Positions 11,953 through 24,282 of a stretch of DNA of 64,000 nt are shown here, one piece after another. The translations under genes and the position numbers were made by a program. The notes under the pieces are model-generated. The model ran no database searches and was not told the origin of the DNA. It was given only the letters and a program-made list of their open reading frames with translations. The stretch comes from Piper betle. Taxonomy: Eukaryota; Streptophyta; Magnoliopsida; Piperales; Piperaceae. How positions within the stretch are numbered: position 1 is the first letter of the stretch; each line of letters starts with the position of its first letter. The stretch spans positions 1-64,000 of the forward strand of contig JAURVB010012402.1 of the NCBI GenBank assembly GCA_033002965.1. Reading direction: 5' to 3'.

Positions 11953-13294
11953 ATCAGTGAGACATTCTAGCTCATGCTTACCTTATAGCGCAAGTGTTTA
12001 TACCCATCTTAGTAAATGGCAGTTGTTTTTATTTTCATAGTCAGTGGTTGTACAGTTAATTCAAATGTGTATGTCCTGATTTTTTGTTTTCCATTTCTAG
12101 GTCAAAGTAAATATACGAGTTCAAGTATTGGAGGCATTTTTTTTGTTAGGACAAATTCCGGTATTATTTTTGCATGCAGAAGTAAATGAATAATTTGCCT
12201 GTTTTGCTTACTAGAATATGTTGTTATGTTGATGAACACAACACATTGTTTTGTTTAATTGTGGAAACGGAAATGGAGATCCTTGCACTTGCAATAGCTT
12301 AAACCTTTGTTGTGAGTAATGATTGACAGTTATAGGGAGCAGTACTAGTTTTTGAATGCGTGAGATCGAGCTAGTGGAGCTCAGCAACCAATACGGACAT
12401 TGCCTCAAGGTAGAAGTTCAGAGGATCTTTGTTCTTAATTTATAACAGGCAAGGGGATTGCTTGCACTGCCTTGTGTGGATCACTTTAATCATCTTGTTC
12501 GCGTACGTTGCCATCAAAGAGCTGCAAAATGTTTTCTTAAAAACAAGAGCTGGAAAATATGTTATTTCTTGCACGCAACTCATAGCTTGCGGGTCTAATT
12601 CCCATGTTTGGCTTCTTTATTATTATTATTGTTATTGTTGTTATTATTATTATCTATTTTTATCTAATTAGATAGTGAGAAAATAAAAGAAAAAAATAAA
12701 AAAATGTTCCTATTATTTTCTCTCATGTGTTTGGTTAGAAAGATAGGAAAATTTGTACGACACCATTCTCACTCTCTTATTTACTTGAATTTTGTGTGGA
12801 AAAATTATTGTGAAGTTTTTCACCACAATGGAAAGCTGATTTCCTTTCTTCATATTTTCTTGTAAACCAAACAAGCAAAAATGTGAGAAAGATGCACTTG
12901 CTTTCCCTTATTCACAAAATAGACATGCCTTATCTGCTTAAGTAATAGAATTCTGATCATGTTATCATTTTACTAGCATAGAAAGAATGAAACCAAAACA
13001 AGTACAAAAAGCATGTGCATGTAGCAGACACGCTTCATTTCAATCAGAAGCATGCACTTACAAGAATTAAGAAATGTAAACTACCTGTCTAACGTTTCAT
13101 ATCATTTGAATGGTTCTTGTTTTTAATGATCTAAAGCCCTGAAAAAGAATGTACAGTTGCAATTCGTTGTTCTGCACTTCGTGCAACTTCGACTTCTGGT
13201 CGCATCGCTTAAAATGACCACCCGCACATTCTTTATAATCTTAAGAAAGATGAGTGAATTGACTGTTCAATTTGGTCTCTATGTTCTTACTATG
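11953..13294. other. Intergenic DNA between the C2-like gene and the beta-galactosidase pseudogene
   Basis: Contains the 3' UTR of the upstream gene, an imperfect (TTA/TTG)n stretch near 12615-12655 and AT-rich sequence. No coding exon is supported. Confidence 0.45.
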
Positions 13295-16200
13295 TCAGTT
13301 GCATATGAGCTCAACAGAGAGCTTCTTCATGACTCCTGGGCATGGATCTCCTCCGAACATTTCAAAGACCAAAGGAACCGAGCATGTTTGCTGTCCAATG
13401 CATGCCTGCAAAGAAGCCTCCCCAGTTAATATTTGGTGGGAATGCATCAGATAAAGTATAAACACGCAGGAATGGAAAAGAAAAATTTTACATCTGTGAA
13501 GGGATCCCATGATATGTGTGCATGACAGCTTCCTTCCTGGTAACTGCCACAAACACCCTTTGGTGTACCATAACTAGCAAATTTAACTGATGAGATTTTC
13601 TGACCAGCTTCACATGATAAAGAAGCCTTGGGCTATCCATAGGCTTTCAGACGCCAATTTGTTAGTGTTGGTTGTTGTTCATAGATATCAGCACAGATAC
13701 TCTGCACCCTTTCTCTTTACTAGAGAAATTTCACTGGGATTTCCACCCATCTCTTCAAACAAGATGAGAAGATTCCCGGTTGGCTAGAGCCAAGACCGAG
13801 GTACATGATACCTGATCAATTAATCAGGTCAAACAGTTGCCTACATTCCAATGAGGTTTGTAACAAGTAGGAAGAGCCAAACTTACCATCTTTGTGAGGG
13901 CTCTCCGCAATTTGTTTGGCATTCTTTCTCATCAAAAGTTCCTCCATAATAACATTGTTTACAGTCTCCACGAGCTTTATATGCAGGCCAGTAGCGACCA
14001 ATGCTTTGCCCATTTATCCAGACCTGGCCCTTTCCCATGCTGTACATGTCCAGTGCCAAAGGTTCATCGCCTTCTGGAGCATCGAAAGAAGTCTGGAAAG
14101 AACACATTTGGTATAGAATTGTTAAACTAAAGTCTATGTTGTCAGTTTTTAACAGCTCTGAGACTAAAATTGTGGTTTCAGAGAAAACTTTAGTGCTAAC
14201 CTTGTACCAAGTCATGGGCTGTCTCTGATCTGCCTGTGATCCTTGCGCCCATTCTACTGAAGAGCTTCCACTGAGGGTATGAAGTTTCAGAGCCTCTCCT
14301 TTCAGACCAACCTATACCCACTCCATGAGAAACTCAATATTTGTAATAAAACTCAAAAATTCAGAACATGATAACCACTAAATAAGATGAAGCTACCTTG
14401 TATGACCATTCCTGCTGTGTCAAATCTCTCTTTCCCTCATCGAGTCCATACAACACAATAGGACCCAGAACTCCTGCATTCCATGTCTCAAAATGTACAC
14501 CTACATTCTGAAACATAGATGAGAATTAGTAGTAACATCTTCATGGAGTTTCAACAAGATCATAGATTTTATTCAAATGTTATGCAGCAAAAAACAAACT
14601 CACAGGCAGACCAACAGCTGCACTAAGGAGGGAAATCTTATTGTTACCAGCCCACAGCTTTACATTGTCAGTAAATGTCAATTTTGAGAAGTCCAAGCCC
14701 CCATATGCAGTCCCTTCCAAATGAGATTGTGCTCTCACACTTTTGAATCAAGTGGAGAAAAGGTTACCCATAGTATTACAAAGCCAAGTAGCACACCTGA
14801 TAGTTGGCCATTTATGAACACATACAGAACATGACCAGCTGATTGAACAGAGAGAGTTGGGTATTTTCCATTAGTCAGAAATGCTTCTTTTGGGTCAATT
14901 GTAACTTTGAAAGTTTTGATAAGTCAGTAACTGACAAGTGAACTTGGTTTGTAACTTATGTGGACTGTGGACACTCACTCTATCATATACCACAGGTGAT
15001 CGGTATCATCTCTCGTGGCACTAATCTGCTCCAATAGTTAGGAAGATGTGAATGTGTTGTCGCTATAGGAGGCAGTTTCTTCATTATAAGATCCCCATGG
15101 GAAGCTCTCACTCACTGGAGTCATTGTTGTCTGCGAGCTCTGAGAGTTCACCTGTGCATGTATTAACTACTGGATTCTTCTGGAATTGAAAATATTTCTT
15201 CCAAAATTCAATGGTTTCTGCTCACTCTTGCAGTGTTCAGAACTGTATATTTGCATTAAGGGAGGATGCTCACTGACCAAGGAGGAAGATTATAGTTCCT
15301 CCCTTCAAACTTCACTGTCTTATAAGTACCAATCAAGATTGGTTAGGAAAGCGGCACAAGCCTCAGATTCGGACTTGATAAAAGAATTAATCCATGATAA
15401 TCATTGAAGAAATGCAACTTGGTAGCCAAAAATAGTCGGTGTGAAACCTCTTGGCCAGGTCCAAGCTGGGTCTTAACAGGATCACTGGCAATCAAAGCTG
15501 GTTCACACATCTTGATGGCTCTATGCAAATCTTTCAAGTGACCACATTTGGGTTGCCTCGGCATTCCTAGGAAACCAAATTCAAGTCTGGGATTCAAGAA
15601 TACATTCTCATACCCAACTTGTACTACAATAAAACATTGCATACCATATTCATAAAGAGGAGCATCATAATCATAACTTGTGGCATAGAAAGGGCCTCCT
15701 GCTGTTCTACTTTGTTCCCCCATGGTACTGTCATCTCCAAATAATTAGATTCAGTATAATAAGCACAATGATGGGGTAATTTTTGGGGTGGAAATTTGAA
15801 GCTGACCATGTAGTAGTTAACAAAAGAACCGCCAGTAGCAATGAACCTTGCTACTGAAAATGCCAAGTCTTCTGCAGGTCTTGGGAACTGGACCACCAAA
15901 CGCTGTGAACCTACAAGTTTAGAAAAGCAGATATCTGAAGCTCAAGTGATAGCAATTTTTCCACCTAGTCTGAAATACAGTAGAAAGGAGATGAACAATA
16001 CCATCCTGTCCAAGCTTCAGTCCACATCTTGGGCTTATAATTGTTGTTTGGAGAGAAGTAGTCACAGTAGAAGCCATTACATGTGTTTGTCTGTAACATA
16101 ACTGGCACTTGTTCATATTATACCAAACCATCAGAAGAATTTTCTAATGGAAGTTCTGTAAATGTAGTCCATTGCAATGAGTCATGGCTATGTTAAGCTC

Positions 16201-17404
16201 AGTAAATGTAGCTCATTGAAATGAAAACGAGGTATTACAATTGGGTCAGGAGCATCATTTTGTTTGCACATCACCCATGGGACTCCAGTGTCAAGTCCAA
16301 TAGCCATATCAGCTGCCCATTTTGAATAAGCGCGACCAGGAGCTCCTATCCCCCACTCCACAGGTCCATACTCATTCTTAATCTGTGCCATACATGTAAG
16401 GCTGTCCATTCAGTTTTCTTGTTATTGCCTACCAGTATATATCGGTGACCTAACAATTTGGAGAAGAAAAGGTGATCTTTTTTGCAATTTACCTGTGACA
16501 TAAACATTGGATCACCCTGGGATGCAAAGAGACCCTCTTCCTTCATCATACCAACTATCTTCTTTGCGAACTTCTCCATAGCATCCTGTAGAGATTACGA
16601 ACCAGACAACCATACCTTGAATCAAATCGAAAATTTCAACAAAACTTTATTAATGGAAGACTGGCTATGTGATGGATAGTCACCTTGAAAGGACCATTAT
16701 CAGTTCTGAAACTTATACCGGGAACATATTTCAACCACACACGGAAACCTCCGAAGAAATATTGCAATAAGATTAATAAGATTAGCGACTAAACAACAAA
16801 GTTAAGATCAATTGTTTATGAACTTTCCCAAAATTCCATTCTGCACAAACATATGGGCCTATACGGAGATGAAGATATAATCCGGCTACCTTCACCAGCT
16901 TCACAAATCTAAGCTAAATCGTACCTATCCTCAAAATAATACTATTTGGAGAAGGAACGGAAAAAGACCAACCAATCAGAAAAACTGGACAACAGGGGAA
17001 CAAAGATGAAGAAATGTTTAGCAAAAGCATCAGTACCTGACCAGGAGACGGCTCATGTCCATTCCAAAAACATATGTCTGAATGACATCCAAGCCTCCAT
17101 CCTTGGCCTTCTGAATAAGACCAGGCCACATCTACGAGACCCTCCCAGAAACAACAACCAAAATCAAGCGCCGGCAAACATAAAGAGATAAAGACAAGAA
17201 CAACCCACAATCCAAGAACGATGCTCGTACCTCTGGAGTGCTTCTTGGGTAGTGGATGGAGCCGGAGATGAGAATCCTTCTCTGCCCATCTATGACTATG
17301 GCTCGGTAGTCATACGAAATAGAGCAGCACACCATCCTCACCCATGAACACAAGACCAGAACACCCCACAAAAGCTTCACAAATCTTCCCCCAGACCTCA
17401 ACAT
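13295..17404 (-). pseudogene. Beta-galactosidase (GH35) pseudogene, full length but decayed
   Basis: Plant beta-galactosidases trim beta-galactosyl residues in the cell wall. Here the order of a whole gene survives: signal peptide from ATG 17404, [20 protein letters not shown], an acid/base motif NEYGPVEW near 16370, a nucleophile motif [10 protein letters not shown] near 16030, FGGDPCPGVMKKL and a C-terminal SUEL-type lectin domain ending at 13295. Lesions are many and mostly not at homopolymers. One extra base and a TAG break the RYDLVRF motif near 16911-16916. The donor after AEWNFG reads GA instead of GT (~16826). Two bases are lost before RPAED (~15880). The NFGRTAGG motif is shortened (~15715). 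TAA replaces the Asp codon of LPDCK (15256-15258), TAA interrupts at 15038-15040, and TAG follows SWL at 13784-13786. WGHLKD reads CGHLKD. Confidence 0.9.
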
Positions 17405-19899
17405 GGCCTACTAATGCCTCTAGGTTCCTGGTATCAGCTTGAAGAGGAGCTCCTCTCTTTCTCCTCAGGTGTTACATGACATATATATCTGAAGACTGAC
17501 ACAAGAGAAGAGAAAGAAGAAAAAGGTGTGAAAAAGGAAAGGCAAGAGGAGAAGAGAATATCTGGTATTGGTTTTAGCTTTTACTTATTTTTCAACTTTC
17601 TTTCTCATGTTATGAGTTCTTGTTGACAGGAAAGAGGAGATAGACCTCTTCCTATTTCCTGCGTTAATTGAGTTTCGGTTGGAGACGGAAGGGAGGGAGG
17701 TTGGTCAGATACAAAAGCATGGTACACTTCCATACAACGGTAGGCCCCAATGATAATGGGCCCACCATAGCCGTTGCTAATTAACCTTATTTTATTGTGT
17801 AAGTAATAATTATAAAATTAGATTGAAAAAGAGTTATTATTGAATCAAATCGATTTATAAAAAATTAGATAAAAATTAATTTATTTGAATCGGTCAAAAT
17901 TGATGGCTATATTAGTTATATAATATATTATTTTTATATATAGTGTATATTATATTTTATAATATTTTTTTAAATTATTTAAAATTAATTATTATTTTTT
18001 ATTCAAATCTATTTTTAATTATGAAAAGATCATTTTTTTCTTCGATTTTCTCTCCCCACGCGCCACCATCGTTGCCCCACTCAATCTTTCCCTACACCCC
18101 TCACCCTGCCCGGTCGGCCCCACCTATCCCCCGCACCCCCTACCCTCGTTGTCCCCCACGTCGTCCCTAGAAAACCGCTGTATATTGGCATGTCACAGGC
18201 AGAAGACTACGTTTGTTTTTTGCCGCTCAATGGATCAATGCAATGGAACCAATTTGCTCATCTTTACAATATCCATGTCCCTAGAAGAACATTGCAAGCT
18301 TCAAATTTTACATCATGTCCGTCCTAAAATGTGGTAAAGAAATAGAATTAGCATTATAAAGAAAATCTGAAGATTTATATCCATTTTTTGTCTGAATAAA
18401 TAGGTAGATGTTGTATAAGTTGTTGATGGGTTATGTCATAAATGTCCCTCTAATTAAACATGATTTGGTAGACCTATACGGCTTGCTTAATTAATAATTG
18501 GCATTTTTTGGCAAGGTCTTCTCTACATGAAATAACATTAAACTTATACATCAGTTTTAGCATTGGAGAATGTATCAAAATACAAAGACATTAACAAATA
18601 TGAACATAGACACCCTTCAATTCATCAAAGAGCTTGAAGGATTACTGGAATTTTCACAAGGATTAATTGGTAGAAATTAAAGTTGCAGTTATGCTGATTT
18701 AGCTTGCAATCAAAGGGAAGGAGGCATTGCCAGAGAACTAGTTACTGCATTTCTAAGTTAGTTGAGCTAATAAACATAACAAACAATTTGTGCTCACCAT
18801 AAAGTGGACAGATTGCTTAGCAGCTGGTCTCCATGCAAAAATATTAAGCAAATGCATCAAGAATCTAGTTACATCCTGGATTAACTCTTGTCTTGTCAAT
18901 GTGAATGCCCTCGCCTGAAACCGAACCAGCTCTAAAACTTAACAAGGCTATATTTAATTTCTTTCCTCAACATACCCAACAATTACATTTACCAGCAATC
19001 ATCAATAACAGTGTCAATGACACCATTAATTTTGGGTATAAAGAAGGTAGATGACTGCAACAAACATACTCGGGTACAAAGAAGATTAACTGATTAATTG
19101 ATCATATATACCCACAGCAAAAACTTGTATACCTAAATAAATACTTGGCCCGTTGGAAAAAATGTGGAAAGGTAAGAAAAGGAAGATCAAATATTGCAGA
19201 ACCATGATATATACAAGGAGGAAGATGTCTCTCAGAACTTATACATGTCAAAAGAAATCAAGGTTTGCTTGGCAGTGGGGAAGGGCAAATGCCTCAAAGT
19301 TGGACCAAAAGCAAAAGAATCCTAACTCGTCTTTGTATCCTTGTGCTTGGCTTGCTCTGCAGGCAAATATATGAGAGAGATAACAGAATGCGTTATGGGT
19401 TTAGGGATGCGTAACGGATTCATTTCCTCAAGCACACACTTTATTATATAAAATGTATCATATATCATATCAAGTATTATATATACTAACCAAGATGTCG
19501 TGCCACTTGCAACAGATAAATCTTAATATTATAAATAAACTCTTATTGAATAATAAAATAGACTATAATAATTTAATAATATATTAGATATATGTTTTGA
19601 TTAACTCTTATTTTAAATTAGATAATCTTAATTGAATGAGAAAATATAAGCAATTAGATGGAAATGCTGTTAAACAGTATGATGTATAACAAACCAAACT
19701 TTATTTTAGTTCTTCTTGAAACTTATAAAAAAATTTGCGAGTATTAAACTTTGTCATTTTACTTTTCATCTTGAAGGAAGTGACCAATGTGAGGCTTTTA
19801 TATTTGTTTCGTAAGATTTTTTGCCTCGTTCAATCTCTGTCTTTTGATAACTCTCTTAAATATACGTATAAACTTAATAAGGTTATTTTTTTGTTAATA
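17405..19899. other. Intergenic DNA
   Basis: The first ~200 bp is CT/GA-rich and probably holds the old leader and promoter of the beta-galactosidase gene. The remainder is AT-rich apart from a C-rich patch at about 18050-18165. I see no supportable exon. Confidence 0.4.
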
Positions 19900-20640
19900 T
19901 ACCTTGAATAAAATTAGTTTTGTGATTCACTTCATTGAAAACTTCTTATATCAGCCAAAATATATACCTTTACTATACACAAACACCCACAAATGATGAA
20001 TTACATACATAAATTTTAACTGCTCATTTTCCTCCAAGTAATTTTCTTTCATTATTTCATTCTATTGTGATTCAATTTTTTCATTGTTTTCTGCACCATA
20101 AATGAAAGTATGGAATGACTCATAAAACTCCCTTTTGTGAGCAATTGTACGTAATTTTTCAGTTTCCTTCTTAAGGATATGTCAAATGCAAAGACAATGA
20201 TACGTTGAAAGAAATATCAGTTTAATTGTTTTCTTTATTGTAGGATCTTGAACAATGACAATTGCCCTTAGTTGCTTTCCATCCATGCATTTTAAAAATG
20301 TTTCAAATAGCCACACAAAAGACTCAACCTTCTCGTTACACTAAAAAACACATCTAAATGCAATAGTTTGTCTGTGATGGTTTAATCTGAGTGAATAATG
20401 CAAAAATAAGTGCATATTTATTTATATCATATGTTGTATCAAAAATCATCACATCTGAGAATGAATGATAATTTTTTCTTGAAATTTCATCTACCCAAAA
20501 GCAATGCTTCAATCTACTATCATCATCAACTTCATAGCAATAAAAAAATAAGTCATTCATCTCTTTCATTTTAGGCATTAATTTCCTTTATCTCTTCTTT
20601 ATTTCTTTTGTAGACATTTCTAATATATATCTCTATACAA
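19900..20640 (-). pseudogene. FAR1/FHY3-like (MULE-derived) transposase relic
   Basis: On the minus strand the segment 20354-20578 reads RLKHCFWVDE, then DVMIFDTTYDINKYALIFA. This is the core of the MULE transposase domain shared by FAR1-related proteins; the first Asp of the catalytic triad falls in the DTTY motif. Further down the same strand, in other frames and between stops, come matches to the next family motifs (WLFETFLKCMDGKQLRAI, a CIWHILK-like segment, a YLEENEQLK-like segment near 20000). The frame is broken several times and no N-terminal FAR1 zinc finger is visible, so this is a dead fragment. It could be a MULE transposon or a domesticated FRS gene. Confidence 0.75.
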
Positions 20641-21535
20641 CCAATATTTTCAGCCACACATAATTAAATTTCTAGCACAAACATTAGTTCAGAAGATTTT
20701 ATGTTAGCCTATGCAAATGTGTCAAACAAATTTTATGCACACTTGTAACATGCTTATATGACATGAGAAAATAAGTTTTTGATGGTGTAAGGAGTGCATG
20801 ACTATGTCCTTCAAAATACATGACCTTCTATATGCCCTCTTTATTTTTAATTACCTTGATGCGTGCTTAACAATCTTCTCTAATTATAGAATAAGTTCTT
20901 ATTTTCCCTTCGTGGGGTATATCTCTCTTTCTTTTGCTCATACTCATGCTAATCATTCTTATTATCATCTTCATATCCGATATATGTTTTACACTGCATT
21001 TTCTTTTGAATGTTCTTCTTTAGAACACACAAATGATTGAGAACATAACTTTGTTGTTATTTTATGATAATTTGTACTATATTTATGTACACTAAATCCG
21101 GTTATTTTTGAATAACTAGTGTAGAAGTTGAGTGCATTGTGCAAGCAATTAAATTATATTTTAACCTTCTGTTTGAACTCATCTTCTATAATACGATAGA
21201 ATGTTATAATATATTGTACTAATTCTTCTTCGTCATTTCCTTTATTTTTAAGATTATTGATTATTAAAAAATATAATTTTTTTCAAAAATAAGAAGATAA
21301 TTATCTAAAATAGTCACAATAAATATTCTTTGCAAATTAATTTAAGTAGAGACACTTTCTTTAACAAGTTTGTCATTATGATTTTATGTTCTTTATAAAC
21401 TAAAGGATATCAATAGGTAAGGAAATATGCAACAAATATAAAATTAGTAAAGCAAGACTTGTAAATCGTTTAATAAACTTCTTTGAGAAAAAAATCATTT
21501 GCAAAACTATTTAAAAAAGCTTATTATAAACAGTA
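20641..21535. other. AT-rich intergenic DNA
   Basis: No coding exon, RNA gene or terminal-repeat element is supported here. Confidence 0.4.
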
Positions 21536-21539
21536 CTCA

Positions 21540-21915
21540 ACAATGGCTTCCGGAGGCTTTACTCTGCAACCGAGCCACCCTCAAGTTCTCTGTTTTTCTA
21601 TGCTCTGTTTTTTGTGGCTGCAGCAATTCCTCCCCACAGTGGCCCTTGGTTCTCTTCCTTGCGATAATAATGAGTAGCAACAGCCTTTCAATGGCAGCGA
21701 GGCACTTCAGCAGCACTTTGGGCAAGCAGCAACAAAACTCTTCTTGGCCGCAGCAGCAAGCTATCAACAGCAGCAAGACAAGTAGCAAGAGTTCAAGTAA
21801 TCCCGAGACCCGGCCGGGATGGGCGGCGCTGGGCTCCGCTTTGATCGAGGCTGCGACTCGGATGGCGGCGGTAACGGTCGCCGGCGGCGGGATCAGCGAC
21901 GGAGAAGGAGGGTGA
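21540..21915. repeat. GCAGCAA-rich, GC-rich island
   Basis: An abrupt GC-rich island in AT-rich DNA with many CAGCAA/AGCAGC words. It resembles, and shares words such as GGCAAGCAGCAA and AAAACTCTTC with, the block at 58010-58960 next to the copia element. I infer a shared dispersed repeat, possibly a diverged LTR piece. Neither strand gives a recognisable protein. Confidence 0.4.
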
Positions 21916-22046
21916 GGGGTGAGACAGAGAGAAATAAAATAGCTACCTTGAGTGGGAGATGAGAAAGGCTATCTTCGGTGGTTGGATTATTCATGGACGA
22001 CCATCTTCTACAGTAGGCTGCCTGCGTTAGAAAAACAAGCAGCGTC

Positions 22047-23091
22047 AGTTTTAGGGGTGCCGAATACGTTGAATGTGATCACGAACTTCCCTTTTCTGGT
22101 GATTGGCGTTGTTGGTCTTTTGCTCTCCCTCCATGGAAACTATCTTGGCATCATGTCTGTTTTTTGTTCAGAGTTTTGGTTGTTTTTGTTGGAGATCTTG
22201 GAGTTTTTGTTTATTTTGTTAGGTGTGTTTGGGTTTTTGGTGGCAGTGTGCGTGGGTAGGTTTGCGGTTGGATGTTTTTTTACATGGGGATAACTGGTAC
22301 CGCGTTTGGGTCTGCCTTTTATCATTTGAAGCCGGATGATGCTGGGATTCAGTGGGATCAGATGCCGGTTTGTTTTTCAGCTGGCTTTTGCTTAAAAAAC
22401 GTTGCTTTTTCGCATGTGCTGTGTAAAAGATACTTCTTTGCATTGATTGATGTCCAAAACACACATGGGATCTGAGGTTACAGGTACGTTTTGCTTGGGA
22501 ACCCATGAATCGATCTTGTCACGCTAAGACTTGTAAGCTAGATAAAGGTGATATGAGGATGACTTAGATTGTAAGTATTCATTCGGGCATAAGAGCTAGT
22601 ATGTATCTCGAGTTATGAGAACCAGTATTCACGTCACTGTTCAAAAATTTTCAGTTCTATATGCTGTGTTCGGGGAGTGTTTACTGTAATTGAGCTTTTA
22701 CAACTTATTGATAGTGTATCGAGAGGCGCTTAATTTTTTTCCATCTGTTGGATTTTGAGGAGTTTGGTATGATGCAGATGATGATGGCTATTACTTCCGC
22801 CGTATCCTGCTTCATCTCGGAGAGAATTGATGGGAAAACTGGAGTAACTTCTTTGTTTTCCTTCCTACTGATTGTGCTCTTAGAGAACATGTTTTATGGC
22901 AGATAATGTTGCGGTTTCAAGGCTGCAATGCCTCAGTAGTTTTTTTTTTTTTTTGGACCTCTTATTTATAGGATTTTCAATGACATGAGGCTGGATGTGA
23001 TTTTCCACATTGCCCCGTTTGTTACCATTCCTCTGTTGGCTCTCCTCTTTCCCCCAGTACACCGTATCAAGATGTTGGTTCTAGGCCACAG
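22047..23091 (+). pseudogene. Ceramidase-family (alkaline ceramidase-like) membrane protein, 3'-truncated
   Basis: Four exon-like pieces match the plant ceramidase-family protein (Pfam ceramidase): GVPNTLNVITNFPFLVIG near 22060, FYMGITGTAFGSAFYHLKP near 22275-22340, a membrane segment with FISERIDGKTGV near 22775-22910, and IAPFVTIPLLALLFPPV ending at 23091 with a GT donor. The His of FYHLKP is in the expected conserved position. The final family exons, with the last membrane helices and the metal-binding His-containing C-terminus, are not found; AT-rich DNA with a MITE follows. The N-terminal exon is also unclear. I call it a truncated relic, though distant missing exons cannot be wholly excluded. 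Confidence 0.7.
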
Positions 23092-23363
23092 GTATGGATG
23101 TAAAACCTCAGTTGGCTCGAGTGTTTTGAGTTCGAATCATCTCTCAGACCACGAGGCCTAGATGATCATATAAGCATGTTATAAAGGCTAGATATCCCGA
23201 TATAAAAATAATAATTTTAGTTATGTTACAACAAGAATATAAGTTATCGGTATATACATTAGGTATACAAATTTTTATTTATGATTAGTTCAGGGTTTTA
23301 GGGGTAGATTTAGATTGTTACAACATTTAATATTTATTTGAGTTTTTATATATTAGTATAACC

Positions 23364-23679
23364 ATAGTTTTAAATACTTACTCATGATCGTATCAATTTT
23401 TTAAGTGGTACGGGATATATTTGATTCATCTAGGTTGAACCAGATTGCACCATATTTTAAGATTATAAAGAAAAGATTTCATTAAATATTTTAAAATATA
23501 TTTTATTATTAATATTTTATTAAATACCCATTAAAATACTAGAATTTTCAACAAAAAAAATCAAATTTTGTGAAAATTTTATACTAAAAATTTAATGCCA
23601 ATAATGTAAAAGCTTAAACTATACTGGATTGAAAGGCCGTATGCAAGTATATTAGGTATAATGCCATGTTTAAAACTAT
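23364..23679. mobile_element. MITE, family A copy 2 (316 bp)
   Basis: Ends are ATAGTTTTAAA on the left and its complement on the right, the same termini as the element at 8307-8636. Both copies share an internal GGGATATATTTG segment. Flanks share GTATAAC (left 23356-23362, right 23682-23688), a possible imperfect target-site duplication. It lies just downstream of the truncated ceramidase-like gene. Confidence 0.55.
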
Positions 23680-23906
23680 AGGTATAACACATGCCATCTT
23701 TAAATTCAATATAGTTTGTACTCAATTTTTTAATCTAATATTTTTGAAAAATATAGGTACTTAATTAAATATTAATTACAAAAAAAAACCAAATAAAATA
23801 TTTTATTTATAATTTCGGTTCGGATTGGGTAAACCGAGGTAGGGGCTGCGAAGTCCGAATTTGGAGCGGACCGAACCGAGCCGACCCGGTGACGTCTCGT
23901 CTCCCA

Positions 23907-23917
23907 CCCTAAACCCT
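23907..23917 (+). promoter_or_regulatory. Telo-box-like motif upstream of VIP5/RTF1
   Basis: CCCTAAACCCT lies 130 bp before the probable 5' UTR splice donor of the RTF1 gene, close to the expected transcription start. Telo-boxes (AAACCCTA) are known in plant promoters of growth-related housekeeping genes. The role here is inferred. Confidence 0.45.
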
Positions 23918-24044
23918 GATCAACCCCTCCCTTCCTCTCCACTCCTCCCATCGATCTCCGGCGGCAGCACCACCGCCGGAGGGGGCGAAGGCGGTGGAGG
24001 CGGAATGTTGTGAAAAGTTGAGGTTGGCTTGGGAGGAATTCAGT

Positions 24045-24203
24045 GTAAGTTTTTTCTTCATTTTACCTTCTGAGTCGATCTTTCTTCTGTCTGTTTGTTC
24101 ATTTATGTAGTTCAATTTCCCTGTCAATCATGTCAATCTTGCTTGATTGGCTTGTTTTATTGTTTCTTCTTTAAAAAGAAGTGATCTTTGTTGTGGAATG
24201 TAG
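24045..24203 (+). other. Intron in the 5' UTR of VIP5/RTF1
   Basis: A GTAAGT donor at 24045 and a TGTAG acceptor ending at 24203 bracket a T-rich 159-bp segment between GC-rich leader sequence and the ATG at 24283. The whole coding region lies in the next exon. Confidence 0.6.
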
Positions 24204-24282
24204 GATAGATTTGAGAAAAAAGTAGTTGAACTAGGTGAGGAATCTTGAAATTGAAGGTGTACAATTGAGATAGGAAGAATCC

